Assembly: GCF_000003815.2 (NCBI RefSeq) | Contig: NC_049993.1 | Location: forward strand, 3,010,570-3,074,569 | Source: Branchiostoma floridae | Lineage: Eukaryota > Chordata > Leptocardii > Amphioxiformes > Branchiostomatidae | Reading direction: 5' to 3' | DNA length: 64,000 bases | Shown here: piece by piece, positions 43,433-54,344 of the stretch | Numbering within the stretch: position 1 is the first letter of the stretch | How the letters are laid out: each line of letters opens with the position of its first letter | Notes under the pieces: generated by a model | Databases searched by the model: none | What the model was told of the DNA's origin: nothing | Seen by the model: the letters and a program-made list of their open reading frames with translations, nothing else | Made by a program: the position numbers and the translations under genes

Positions 43433-44180
43433 TTAACCCTATTGAGGTCGCATAACGCCTTAAAGTGTAACTTAGAGCCCTCAAATTGTAAATAATTTTC
43501 TATACTGGGGCAGAAACAGGTTTGGAAAGTTTTCCTTTTTCCTGCTGCCATGGCAACCGGTTGTTAAGGTATTAGTGACTAAAATTGATCCCTGATTTTG
43601 GTTCTAACAATGTATCTTAAATATTTTATTGCTATCTTACTGCAATTTTATCAAGCGAATAAATCGAATGGAATTAAGCATATATTTCAATAGGCATGGT
43701 TAATGCTAATGCAGTGATGTCATATGCCAAAATTCACGATAGCAAACCATTTCATCAGATCAAGTATAACTAGCTTACTAGTATAACTACCAGTTGTTGC
43801 ATCATCATAAAAGTTCAAATGTATTTTGTGACTGTTTGCTAACAAAATAGGTTTTTAGAAATTCATTTTGGAAGACGCCAACTGTTATCTTGAATATGTA
43901 CAATGTCATTTTCGGACGTCATTGGAACGTCATTGCTTTTAAAACTGACATTAGACATTAATATTCTGTAATCTAAATTTTGTTCCGAGCGTGCTACATG
44001 CCTTGAAGTTTTGTGGGAATACCTTTTTGCATGATTCCAATCACAAATATGTCTAAATGACGTCATATTTCGTAACAATGCCGTCCAATTTTTTACAACA
44101 ATTTATTTTTTCTTTCTATTCACTTGATTTTCGTAAAATTTGGTGTACATATGATAAGCAGTTATTGGAGTTCCTTTGTA
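43433..44180. mobile_element. Diverged MITE copy of the same family, inverted
   Basis: Starts TTAACCCTATTGAGGTCGCATAACGCC. Its interior matches the reverse complement of 42700-43060 (GCCATGGCAAC at 43547, TTTTGGTTCTAACAATGTAT, ATTTTATTGCTAT). The far end is eroded. Confidence 0.7.
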
Positions 44181-44326
44181 GTGCCTCAACCCTTGATGAC
44201 ACCCCACCCGCCCAACATTGACCAAAAAGCCAGTCTGAAGAGAGTTACGCGTTCTTGAAATAACGTTTTGATGATTTTATTAGCCGTTAACTTAAATTGA
44301 AACTTTGTTTCGATTGGAAGGTACAG

Positions 44327-44635
44327 AAATGGAGGAAAAGGACAAACGAAAATCTGGGACACCTCCAAGTGACGAGACGGCAACTGTCGCCGATGGTACC
44401 GCCTCTGGTGACCACAATGCCGCTGCATCGGCCAGTCCTGACCCTCAAACGTATCTGGAACTTGGTGAAGATGGACCTACGTTCCGTTCATACCTCCGTG
44501 TGGATGACCACGTGGTGGTCTTTCCACCGCTTCAAGCGGAGCCAAGCTCTGAAAACAGCGACAACAACGACCAACCAGAGGATCCATATAAACCCAAGCA
44601 ACCAAAAGACGTCAGCTTTGGTCACAGGGCAAGAG
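44327..44635 (+). CDS. Receptor C exon 2: cytoplasmic tail
   Basis: Acceptor GGTACAG/AA, ATG 44329, 102 codons, donor AAGAG/GTATGT, phase 1. Begins [10 protein letters not shown]. It has a single module, [19 protein letters not shown] (about residues 41-59), where A and B have two in tandem. Ends [10 protein letters not shown] as in A. Confidence 0.86.
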
Positions 44636-47600
44636 GTATGTCAATGTACTTCATTTAATGAGAGCTCTATCTCATTTTACAGTTGATATATGTTTAGGAA
44701 ACACTTAGATGACGCTGATAAAAAAATGAGAAAATTTAAAATTATATAAAATTCCGATCCCAAGTAGAAAAATTTATTGAGTCAGCTTACCTTTGCTACT
44801 ACTAGCCCTAAATTCAGGCGTGCACATTAGTTGGGCATAAATCTGTAGCTGTCGCTAATATGTCTGGATTTCAGGGTACAAACAGAAAGAAAGAAAACTG
44901 GGTGGCTTTTGAGGCCCGAACCTTATTCATGTCGCATACCACCTAAACGCTTACAACCAAACTTCGTTAATCTGCATAAATATAAACTGGCCACTACACT
45001 ATAATAGTTAGGAAAGTTCATAATTTTTCCGGTTTCTGACAGGCATATCTAAAAAAATGGCTAATTTCGGTTTTAGAAATGTAGTTTTTAGGTTCACTTG
45101 GTAAATGACTTGGTATATCATTCGATGTTACTCGCGATTTCTTATATAAACCAATTGAATTTTCATAATTTATGCTATTTTTGTGACTTCCTTGGTCAAA
45201 AGACCCAATATGGCGGACCATTTCTTCAGCTCAAGTGTAATCAAGTGCACCTGAAATTAGTCAATAGCGTCTAGTTGTACGGATCCCATCTAGTAGCTTA
45301 GATGTACATGACGTGGTTTGGGGATACATTCGTATTCTGCTATTTCTTTCTGATAAATTTTCAGAACAACCTTGAATTAGTTTTCCTGGAATTTGTATGG
45401 TCCCAGTCAATAAAATCATATCAATGACATCAAATTTGTTCCAAGTATCTAGTCTATGTGTACATTATTCTTCGAAAAGGTAGTGGTAATACGTTAAGTA
45501 GTTTAGGAGTTACTGGGAGCTGGCCTTATTATAACACCCTTCCTCTCTTGCCATGATACCCCAAAAAGGCAAATCTTAATAGGGCTAAGATGATTATTAA
45601 TCAGTTGTTGGTTAGTTTTAACGCATATAATGCAAGACTGGTAGCAAGTTCTAAATTCTATTTGCATCAATTGAAATAAGTAGGATGTAAATCAATAATA
45701 ACGTTCTTATCAATTTCAAAACCCGCCACAGAAAAGTGGACTCAGGCAAAATCCAGTAAAATCTGCCGTCTTGCACTGGGTTTCGGAATCCTGGCTATTA
45801 CGGCAGCTGTTGTACTACCAATACTGATACCTCGTCTCGTACCTGGGTGGAAGGTGTGTCATTTAATGGATCTTGATAACTGAATTATGACTTTCGCTTT
45901 GATGCTATGCTTCTGTATATATGCTATGCCAAGTTAGTCATTTATATGGTATAGTTAATGAATTATTTCATTATCTGTGCTTTACCATTTTGCTACAGCT
46001 GTATTCTGGGCAACCTTAGAAACCGACAAATTTGGCTGAAGCGGCGACCCTGGTCTTTTTAAGATTGAATAAGTGAATGAATCTCCATGAACTTCGAAAA
46101 AAATCTCAGAGTCATTCCTCAGAGTCAAGTGTTGAATAATAAATAGTGTTCAGGTATCTGCTGCCTTCATGAATTCAATAAATGTTGTCTGTTCTTTTCG
46201 AAGGAGTTTCATGGACCAGAGAATCAGACCCTCATGGTTGTAAAGGCAAACCTAAATACATCAGGTATTCCATTGTTAACTACATCCTTTGGAGTACACA
46301 AGTCCACATTCCCATCTTCTTCATCGGGACCAATGGCAAAGCAATCCCCAACTACCATTGAAACCGCAATTAAAACCACTATGACTTTGCCACCCAACAC
46401 TATGACCTTGCCACCCAACACTATGACCTTGCCACCCAACACTATGACCTTGTCACCCAACACTATGACCTTGCCAGCCACCACTATGACCTTGCCAGCC
46501 ACCACTATGACCTTGCCACCCACCACAGTGACCTTGCCACCCACCACTATGACCTTGCCACCTACCGATGTGACCTTGTCACCCACCATTATGATCTTGC
46601 CACCCACCGATGTGACTTTGCCACCCACTGCCGTGACCTTGACAACCACTGCAATGACCTTTCCAATCAAATATGGTGGATTTAATTTCACCTTTGTACC
46701 TGGATGTTCTGGAGAGAACTGTCAGAAAGGTGAGTTAATTAAAAAACATTATCAAAATAAAAAAGGTTTTTGCGTTGTCTTTTTTCTTTTCTGCAGTCTT
46801 TTTGCGTGTTTGCAGGAGTATTTCGTAGACATTTTGTAATAAACTTCCCATTGGCAATTGGCACGGATAAAATCCATCATGTTGCATACTTGTATCTAAG
46901 GTCAATTATCACTAAGCTCCACATCCTAAAATGCTGTACAGAACTTTAATGTAATTATATAGTCACCACATATTCTAACTTTACATACATTGTGACCAAC
47001 CCTGTTTCCTGCTTAGTCTTATAAAACATGACGACCTATTCGCCAGAGGATCTACTGAGAATAACAGTGATAACTTCTTCCTCTTTTAGAAGGTAAAAGC
47101 TGTGGGTACACCAGCCTGGGTTGCTGGAAGGACAAGTATCGCCGCGCCATTCCCCGACTCGAGAGGACAGATACTCGCCTCGATGGCATTTACTACAAGC
47201 GAAGCAGCCCCATACCAAAGTGCCACCAGGTAGCACTCAGTCGTGGTTTTACAGTATTTGCCATTCAAAATGGTGGGGAGTGTTTCGGGTCTGCTGATGG
47301 CCTCAAGACCTACAAGAAGTACGGACCTTCAACAGACTGTGCAGCGGACGGAGAAGGCGGGTCGTATGCATCTCAAGTGTATAGGATAACAGGTCAGGAT
47401 AAAGTAAATGTATTGAACTGTCCTTGTAATAATAATTTAAATGCTTCAACTATGACATGTCTCACGTATTTCCATGCTCATGCACTTTTTTTAACGCTTC
47501 AACACGTTTTGGTGTGTCTATAGAATATCCTTTCTGAAATTAAATTATCGTGATATGAGCTTCGGACCTATAGTATACCAAATGTTGAATTGTCATTTTA

Positions 47601-50600
47601 ACACAAAGATACCAGAAACCCATGCCAACATGGACTTTGTGCGAACAAAGATGGAGGCTATGTGTGTACTTGCTCGCCTGGATGGACTGGACAGAGCTGT
47701 CAGCATGGTGAGATCTTTTCCTGAAATGTTGATATATTTATGGCTTCAAGAAAAACACAGGGGATCTGATACCGTGTGTTCTTTTCTAAAAAAAATCTCC
47801 TATGAAAACAGACTGGGGAAAACTGACTCAACGAAGGTAAAGAGCGATATGATATAAATCATACAACGTATCAAGATATTATCATGTGATGATTCTATAT
47901 CTACTCAGGAGGCTGATATGGTCCAAAACGAGACAATGTCATATTCTGCTGAAATAGCATAATGTTTCAGAGTACGAGTATAAGCAGTCAAGAAGTAATT
48001 AGTTAGTTTGTCTTTATTTTTATTAAAGAATATAATTGAAACAGTTGAGATCGATGTGCATGTACAGGTTGCCGCACATTGTTATGACTTACGGTCGTTT
48101 AATTCAGCATCATTTATTATTAATAGGAGAACCATCAGATTGGATCCATGTAGCTCGAGACATGTATCAGTAACAGATCAGTGAAATCTGAAAATACTAG
48201 TATACCAGACGGACAAAAGGGGCTAACTTTTATGAGGCAGTAAACTAATTCTACCATTTGGCAAGGTTGCCCATTTTTGTAGATATTTCTAAAAGTCATA
48301 AAATCCTTTGTTTGAAAAGTATTGTAAATAAAGAGATTTCTGTGTGATCTCTTTTAAAATGTTTCCAAAGTATTCAAAGAAATTCCATATTAATATTTTT
48401 GAAAAAATTATAACTGTTGTGGCTAAGGTATTCTTTTATTCAAAGTAATTCCAACTTATTACAATTATTGTCCAAAACCCTTGTGGTATCTCGGAATGGA
48501 CTCTAGAGCCTCCAAATTGCACAATTTTTTGTAACACAATTACAATGACTCAAATCAAGGTGATGAAGCTGATTTCTGTAATTGACAATGTTAAGTTATG
48601 AAATTGCATTCTTTATAACACAGATATCAATGAATGCAACAAACGCCCATGTCAACACGGAAGCTGTGTAAACAAAGATGGCGGATACAAATGCCTGTGC
48701 TCGCAAGGATGGACTGGAAAGAACTGTCACCAAGGTGATTTCCTTTCTCTCTAAAAGTCAAATACTACTTGCATTCCTTCTTCTTGCAAACTGATCTACA
48801 TTTTTAACACTGCAATGAACGTTGACCCTCAGCGAATAGAAATAACAGCATATTCGACATTCTTTCTCGAAAAAAAATTATTAAAATAAAGAACTGGTGA
48901 GAAAACCTGAATAAATTAAGCTATAGACTTTTCTCTATTGGTCTGTTTACACATTTGTCTCTCAGTTAAGCATCGCGATTTCTTTAAAACGTGTGAATCA
49001 ACAAATTGAATCGATGTCATGTATCAGCAGTGACAGTATTTTTAGGCACAGATATATTATTCAACATCGCATTTTTTAATTCATTCCTACACTTATGTCT
49101 CAGCTCCAAATGATAAAATTTGAGCTAATAATTTTTAAGTTATAAAATTTCTTTCTGTATAACACAGACATCAACGAATGTATCAAACGTCCTTGTCAAC
49201 ATGGCGGCTGTAAAAACAAAGCTGGCGGCTACAGATGTCTCTGCTCGCAAGGATGGACTGGAAAGAACTGTCGCCAAGGTGAGTTTCTTGTAAACGTAGA
49301 CATTGCCAATTTTTGTGGCCATATTTTAAAAGTCGTAATTGACTTTCGATTCGTTCCTGTTTAAATAATTTCGCTTATACAACTTTCATTCCCTTGTTGC
49401 GAAATGATCTAGATTTTATTTTACACTTTAATAGACTTAAACATTCAGCTACGTAAAACTTTGACATATATCAAAAAGAAGAAACGAGAAATGAGTAGAA
49501 GAAACTGAATAAACAAAGCTACAACCTCTACCCTATGGATCCGTTTGATATCGATCTTTCAGATCAACATTGTTTCTTTAATTATGATAACCAGCAGATT
49601 TAAGTGATGTAGTGTGATATGATATAATATGTTAAATGACAAATTACTATTGCACAGATGTAAATGAGTGCAGGAAGAACCCTTGCCAACATGGACAATG
49701 TGTGAACAAAGATGGCGGATACATCTGCGAGTGTCAGACGGGGTGGCGTCGACAAAACTGTGATCAGAAGGGTGAGTGTTTTCAATTGTCCGCAATTCTT
49801 TCATTTGGTAAGAAATAACATTTCTAAGGCTAGGCGATTATTTATGGTGTAAACATTGAATTACATATTATACGTCTACGATGCTGCAAATTTATTATTA
49901 AAAATAGTTAACGACAATGTCGCATTGATACTGACCAAACTTACCTTTAGACTACATTACATTTATGACGACAAAATACTATATAGTAATAGTAACTAAC
50001 CTGTCTAACTACCAAACATCATGAGAATCTACCAACCCCTCCTTAATGAGGTATTATCTTCAAACAAAACAAGTATAAACGAAATAGACCATCTAATTCT
50101 ACTAATGCTTCCATGGGGCCGAATCCACTCGGCCTTTGTACGGGGATACAGATTGGAGAAATTGCGACATTTTGCTTGGACATCCCTCTGTTGACTTAAG
50201 ATGGCCCAGGGCATATGAGCGCTACTTTCAAAGTCCTGTAGGAAAATTGTCATAACTCCGTCATAGAAGCTTGAAAATGCCTCAAATCTGGTGTATACGA
50301 AAAACACAACTATAAGAATGCAAACATGAGTCATTTATGAAGTTACATACTCTGAATTTTGAGATATTACAATTTATTATGATGTATAATTTTTCCAACA
50401 AAATGTAGTCTAGAAAACCATTCCCAACGCGCAAATTACATGAAATTTTTTTAGTACATACTGACATATGTTCCCTTTCAGAACTAGTGAGATTTATTGA
50501 GAAACATGTTCCTGCTCTGCGAAAAATATTGATTTTTTCACATTTATGCATATAATTTTAGGGTACCTTTTTCTATAATCACCTTATAACTCAAAACAAA

Positions 50601-53600
50601 GACCATGTACAATATATTCAACTACACCTGAGTGTAGAACAGGACATTTCCAACGATTTAATTTCCTTTTCAATCATTCTAAGTCATTGCTACCGTTTTC
50701 TACAAAGGTTTGAAGTTTGTACCATCAATTTTTACCCTGTAAGCCATGTTTTAGTAAATCTGCCCATCACTCAACGTGACAGGTCGTAATTAGCACCTCC
50801 ATGGGAAGGAATTAGCTGTAATTTGCACTTGTGCCATGACAAAAGAACCAAGGTTTATTGTTATGCGTAGACTAGTCTGTTGGTATAAACAGTTGTTTTG
50901 TAGCAAGATTGTTATTATGCTCATAGAACGAGAAAAGTTTTAGGCAGTCTTAGAGAATCAGTCTCTCTATTTACGTTGAAGATGGATTCTACAAGATGCA
51001 CATCCAGAAAGCCGTACAAAATGTAAAAGTAGGGTTCAAGCGCCACCAACTGGGCCGGGCATTTTGGCCCCGCAGCGCGGCTTTGAATCCCTGGTGTCAA
51101 GAGACTGTACTATTCGGCAAAAACTCAGCAAAATTCGCTCAAAACAAGTCCGACTTTGCCTCTGTTGCAGTCTTCGAACGGGGCAGGTTTTTATTGGGGA
51201 TGGGGGGGGGGGTTGGTTCGCGATTTTCAACTTTTAGCTACGTTTTCATGCGCCGGGAAAGGGGTTCTGCCCAAGGAGCTTGGTTTGCCGAGGAAGGGAG
51301 TTTGCCGTGGCATAAGATAGCATCATTAGCTTGGGAAGGAAGGCGGAGGCTAATGAAACTCCTCACTAATACTATCTTATGCTACCGCAAGTTCTGCTTG
51401 GAGATAAGTTATATAGCTCAGATATTAACCCCCTTGCTCAATACATTACAACCTCCTTGACTCAATACTGCCAAACTGGGGTATGAAATGACGCGATTTT
51501 GGTCCAACAATTTTTTCGAACGCTCCAGAATAGAACAGAGAGCCAAATTGTGTGCTTTGAGAAGTAAGACATAATACGGGTTGCTATAGTTTGCATGAAA
51601 TAGTGTATAAAACTGACCATGAGAACAACAAATCATTAGAGAATACATGTACTATGCAATCTACAGCCATAATGATTCTGGCCTGTCGCCATGTTTGTTA
51701 TCATTACTGATTAGAATGTTTGTTTAGGGCTGTCAGAGTAAAATTGCCCATGATGAAAAGAATTTGAAATCCACCCAAATGCATGTACAGTATACTTCGA
51801 TGTGTAAACTTTTGTAGAAAAACGTGAAAAAAGTGACATTGGTCTCCTCCTTCTATATTTCCCCCAAGACAATTGTACATAAGTTGTGTTATTTGGAGGT
51901 TGGTCCAGGCAGACAACCATATATATGACCTAGGCCGACAAAGGAAAATAGCCACACTAATTCAACTCGTCTGTTCTTTTCTTTTTATAGCTAGAATCCT
52001 GTGCTTCCCTTATCAGAAACGCCCATGTTGGTGAAATGCCCTTTCCCCGACTGTTATATTGGGCAAAAAAGTCTGGTCATTTAGGGTAAGGAGTTTATAT
52101 AGAAATACATAGGGTGTCTTCTATTTAATGTGTTTATGTTGTGCTGTGCTCTTTTGCAGTTTACCTGAAGCACTTCAAGTATGATGCATAACATTTTTGA
52201 TAAATGTTTATAGAGCGGCGGGAGTGGTTAAAACTTTCAGAAGCATGTCAAATACTTCAAACATCTATCTGAGTATGAGACTGTGATTTTTTCCCCATCT
52301 TTTGTATGGGTTAGATTGTAGCTCTCCCTGGTTGTGAAGAAGGTACTTTTTGTTTGTCGTTCACACCCGGACAGAGACAAAAGACCAGACTACACATACG
52401 CCGTGGCAAATACAACTTTTACAATGGCTGCCCTGCTGAAATTTAGGATTGAACAAAGAAGCTTCCATGTTTCCTGTGATTGACAAACTCAAAAGTGTCA
52501 TATTCAAGTGTCAAATTTATGGTTAAAGAAAATGAATCAATAAGAAAAAAGAAATGACGATTAGAAAATAGATTGAAAGTTAATCAAAGCGCGTGCATTC
52601 CCATATCCCCATTCAGCGTTTCACAGATGTGTATTGTTTCTTGTTTTGTCAAAATCATTAGTGGCCATGAACCAGTATTCTGTATGTATAAACACACGAC
52701 TTCTTGTCCTTTCCTTTGCACTTCCTCAGATTTTAGATATTGAATGCGAGCAATTACCTCACCAGGACAGATTAGCGCCTGATTGGGATGCAAAGTGAAG
52801 GCGGGACACTGGGCGGCAATTATCACTCAAACTACTGCATATTTACAAGCTATATGCTGGCACTTGGCTCATTTCAATATTCAAGTACCTAATAATCATA
52901 TTTAAATGAGATATCTGGCAAGGCAGGCCTGGGCAATCTTAAGTGAATGGAGCCATCCACGCAAGGCTGATTTTCCTCACAAGCTCTTTATACCTACGTG
53001 TTGTTTGTTACAGCTACATGCCAAAAGGGTTGGGTGGAAAACAACGACTACTGCTACAAGTTCGTAACAAGCACTGCCGCCTGGTTTACGGCAAACTTAA
53101 AGTGTAGAGAGCAAGGTGCAGTTCTGGCCTCCATCGGGAGCAGTCAAGAGAACGGCTTCTTTAAAGATTTCTTCAAGTATGCTGGTATTTATGGTAGGTA
53201 ATAAACAACTAAATTCCGTGATTCATAATTTAAAAAATATATAAACTTAAAGTGACCAGAATCTTACCAAGGGTAAGAACAATAAGGAAGTACTACCATT
53301 GTGACTTGTCCGGCAGTTTGAATGGTGGATGGACCCCCATAAACACATAAACTCATAAACATCACAGACTGTCTACCCGCCAGAAAGAAAGGCCAGGGAC
53401 AGATTAGCAAAAAACTGGTCATAAGATTCAATTATCCTGTGCTGGTCTTTGTAGGATATCATAGGAACATTATCAAACCAAACAGAATGACCGAAAGGAA
53501 ATAACAAAGTTAGATAATCCTAGACAGTTTTAATCAGATAATATCCAATATAAAACAATACTATCTGCAGGTCCAAAACGTGTGTGGATCGGACTACGTA

Positions 53601-54116
53601 GAGAGCGTGGAGCCTGGAAGTGGCATGACGGGTCACCAATCACATATACCAACTGGGCCCCGAATGAGCCCAACAACAACGGAAGAGAGAACTGCGGTAT
53701 CATATACGCTAAGGTTGGTGTTCCCTGTTGTCTATTACAGAACCGTAGTGTAAAAATAAACTGTGATTTATAGAAAATAATGGAGATTCAGCACTCAAAT
53801 ATCATTATTAAGGGGCGTTTAAACCAGTTAGAGATTCCTATTTCAAACCAATAACAATACATGCATACAGTGTAGCGCAACTCGTCCAGGACATTTTTTT
53901 TAAATAATTGATAATATGACATGGTTTCCTCTAAGACAACGGAGACTATAAATGACAATGCGCTTTGAAGAAAATTAACAATCTTTTTGCATGCAACAAT
54001 TCTTACAGAGCAAACCAGGAGCTCTCTTTATATTGTCCAGGAGGATAAGAGGAAAATGGAATGACATAAACTGTATGTCGGAATATCCTTACATTTGTAA
54101 GAAGCAAATAAAGTAG
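44327..54116 (+). CDS. Receptor C: type II membrane EGF / C-type lectin, 707 aa
   Basis: Joined exons 44327-44635, 45732-45853, 46204-46729, 47090-47392, 47609-47707, 48624-48734, 49168-49278, 49658-49771, 53014-53193, 53571-53713 and 54009-54116 keep one frame from ATG 44329 to TAG 54114-54116. Order: cytoplasmic tail 1-115 with one YxxL/YxxV module, membrane segment about 116-136, Thr/Pro stalk to 318 with 14 TMTLPPN-like repeats, cysteine-rich domain 319-419, four EGF domains 420-564 and a C-type lectin domain 565-707 with WIGL, EPN and WND. EPN predicts calcium-dependent mannose-type binding. EGF 1 lacks its first cysteine. AATAAA at 54339-54344 is a candidate polyadenylation signal. Same family as B but much longer outside the cell. 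Confidence 0.83.
44895..45590. mobile_element. Degenerate MITE relic in receptor C intron 2
   Basis: Contains CATGTCGCATACCACC..CGCTTAC..CCAAACTTCGTTAA, CATAATTTATGCTA and a right-end relic AATAGGGCTAA, the vocabulary of the TTAA MITEs elsewhere in the window, but the ends are eroded. Confidence 0.45.
45732..45853 (+). CDS. Receptor C exon 3: membrane anchor, shifted acceptor
   Basis: The paralogous acceptor TTTTAG of B is TTTCAA here. The next AG, 12 bases on (GCCACAG/AAAAGTGG), keeps phase 1 and removes four residues. Encodes [11 protein letters not shown] then [21 protein letters not shown]; donor TGGAAG/GTGTGT. Confidence 0.78.
46204..46729 (+). CDS. Receptor C exon 4: mucin-like stalk
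   Basis: Phase 0 to 1, donor CAGAAAG/GTGAGT. After an NQT and an NTS sequon, 14 direct repeats of 21 bp (46378-46671) encode TMTLPPN-like heptads, with P-to-A and N-to-T changes in the later ones. This should form an extended, probably O-glycosylated spacer. The exon ends with GCSGENCQK. The homologous exon of B has only two or three decayed units. Confidence 0.83.
46378..46671 (+). repeat. Coding minisatellite, 14 x 21 bp
   Basis: Unit ACTATGACCTTGCCACCCAAC. The first three units are almost identical and later ones diverge progressively (ACAGTG.., GATGTG.., GCCGTG..), so the 5' end of the array expanded most recently. Unit length is a multiple of three, so copy-number change stays in frame. 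Confidence 0.95.
47090..47392 (+). CDS. Receptor C exon 5: cysteine-rich domain
   Basis: Acceptor CTCTTTTAG, donor AACAG/GTCAGG, phase 1 to 1; a one-exon, one-domain unit. Encodes about 100 residues: [14 protein letters not shown].., [59 protein letters not shown]. From memory it resembles a GC(W/F)xD domain found in many cnidarian and lancelet extracellular proteins, distantly like WSC domains. I cannot name it more exactly. Confidence 0.75.
47609..47707 (+). CDS. Receptor C exon 6: EGF 1, five cysteines
   Basis: Acceptor ACACAAAG, donor [28 protein letters not shown].. then [12 protein letters not shown]. Compared with the next three EGF exons it lacks the NEC.. segment, so cysteine 1 is absent and the calcium-binding start (DINEC) is lost. 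Confidence 0.75.
48624..48734 (+). CDS. Receptor C exon 7: EGF 2
   Basis: Acceptor TAACACAG, donor [31 protein letters not shown].., six cysteines, DxNEC start and GGY as in calcium-binding EGF domains. 37 residues, phase 1 to 1. Confidence 0.88.
49168..49278 (+). CDS. Receptor C exon 8: EGF 3
   Basis: Acceptor TAACACAG, donor [31 protein letters not shown].., with the ending SQGWTGKNC identical to EGF 2; the two exons are recent duplicates. Calcium-binding type. Confidence 0.88.
49658..49771 (+). CDS. Receptor C exon 9: EGF 4
   Basis: Acceptor TTGCACAG, donor [32 protein letters not shown].., then [15 protein letters not shown]. Six cysteines, one residue longer than EGF 2 and 3. Confidence 0.87.
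49772..51280. other. Receptor C intron, first part: no exon seen
   Basis: No EGF- or lectin-like exon was found although the intron is 3.2 kb. 50996-51280 includes GC-rich sequence unlike its surroundings (GCGCCACCAACTGGGCCGGG, a G run at 51200-51210), possibly part of the element that carries the duplicated block at 51281. Confidence 0.5.
51281..52953. repeat. 1.67-kb duplicated intron block, copy in receptor C
   Basis: Partner of 34640-36318. Differences are scattered single changes plus small indels (for example 15 extra bases near 51762 here). High identity suggests recent duplication or gene conversion between the two receptor genes. Confidence 0.9.
53014..53193 (+). CDS. Receptor C exon 10: lectin domain, first third
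   Basis: Acceptor TTTGTTACAG, donor ATG/GTAGGT, phase 1 to 1. [18 protein letters not shown].., tryptophan-led helix, [20 protein letters not shown]. The exon is nine bases longer than its paralogue in B. Confidence 0.88.
53571..53713 (+). CDS. Receptor C exon 11: lectin sugar-site exon with EPN
   Basis: Acceptor TATCTGCAG, donor GCTAAG/GTTGGT, phase 1 to 0. [20 protein letters not shown].., [15 protein letters not shown]. The EPN triplet after NWAPN is the canonical mannose/GlcNAc-type calcium and sugar site. Confidence 0.9.
54009..54116 (+). CDS. Receptor C exon 12: lectin domain end and stop
   Basis: Acceptor TTCTTACAG; ..[21 protein letters not shown] then TAG at 54114. Contains the WND calcium-site motif and the closing cysteines. 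Confidence 0.9.
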   Translation, partial: SKPGALFILSRRIRGKWNDINCMSEYPYICKKQIK

Positions 54117-54338
54117 ATCCGACTTGATGCTTTTGGTGGACTGGGTAGTAAGCGAGGTGTAAGAGCTTCTAACTAATTGTAAGATGCTGGTATGGGAGCC
54201 GCATGAAAAACTATCTAGGATGGCACCCAACGATATGTAAGATACTTTGAAATGCAACCTCGCTTTTGGTACATGAAAATTTGAACAACCTGATCAGTCA
54301 AAACTTAAATTTGAAGAGAATTAACCCCCCTGGGCAAT

Positions 54339-54344
54339 AATAAA
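54339..54344 (+). terminator. Candidate poly(A) signal of receptor C
   Basis: AATAAA, 223 nt after the stop codon and the first such hexamer noticed downstream. Cleavage site not determinable. Confidence 0.5.

Noticed and set aside
46224-46691. Minus-strand [12 protein letters not shown] repeat protein
   Set aside because: Shadow of the 21-bp stalk minisatellite of receptor C on the other strand.
51036-51230. Proline-rich minus-strand frame
   Set aside because: Due to a G run and GC-rich sequence; no domain or splice context.
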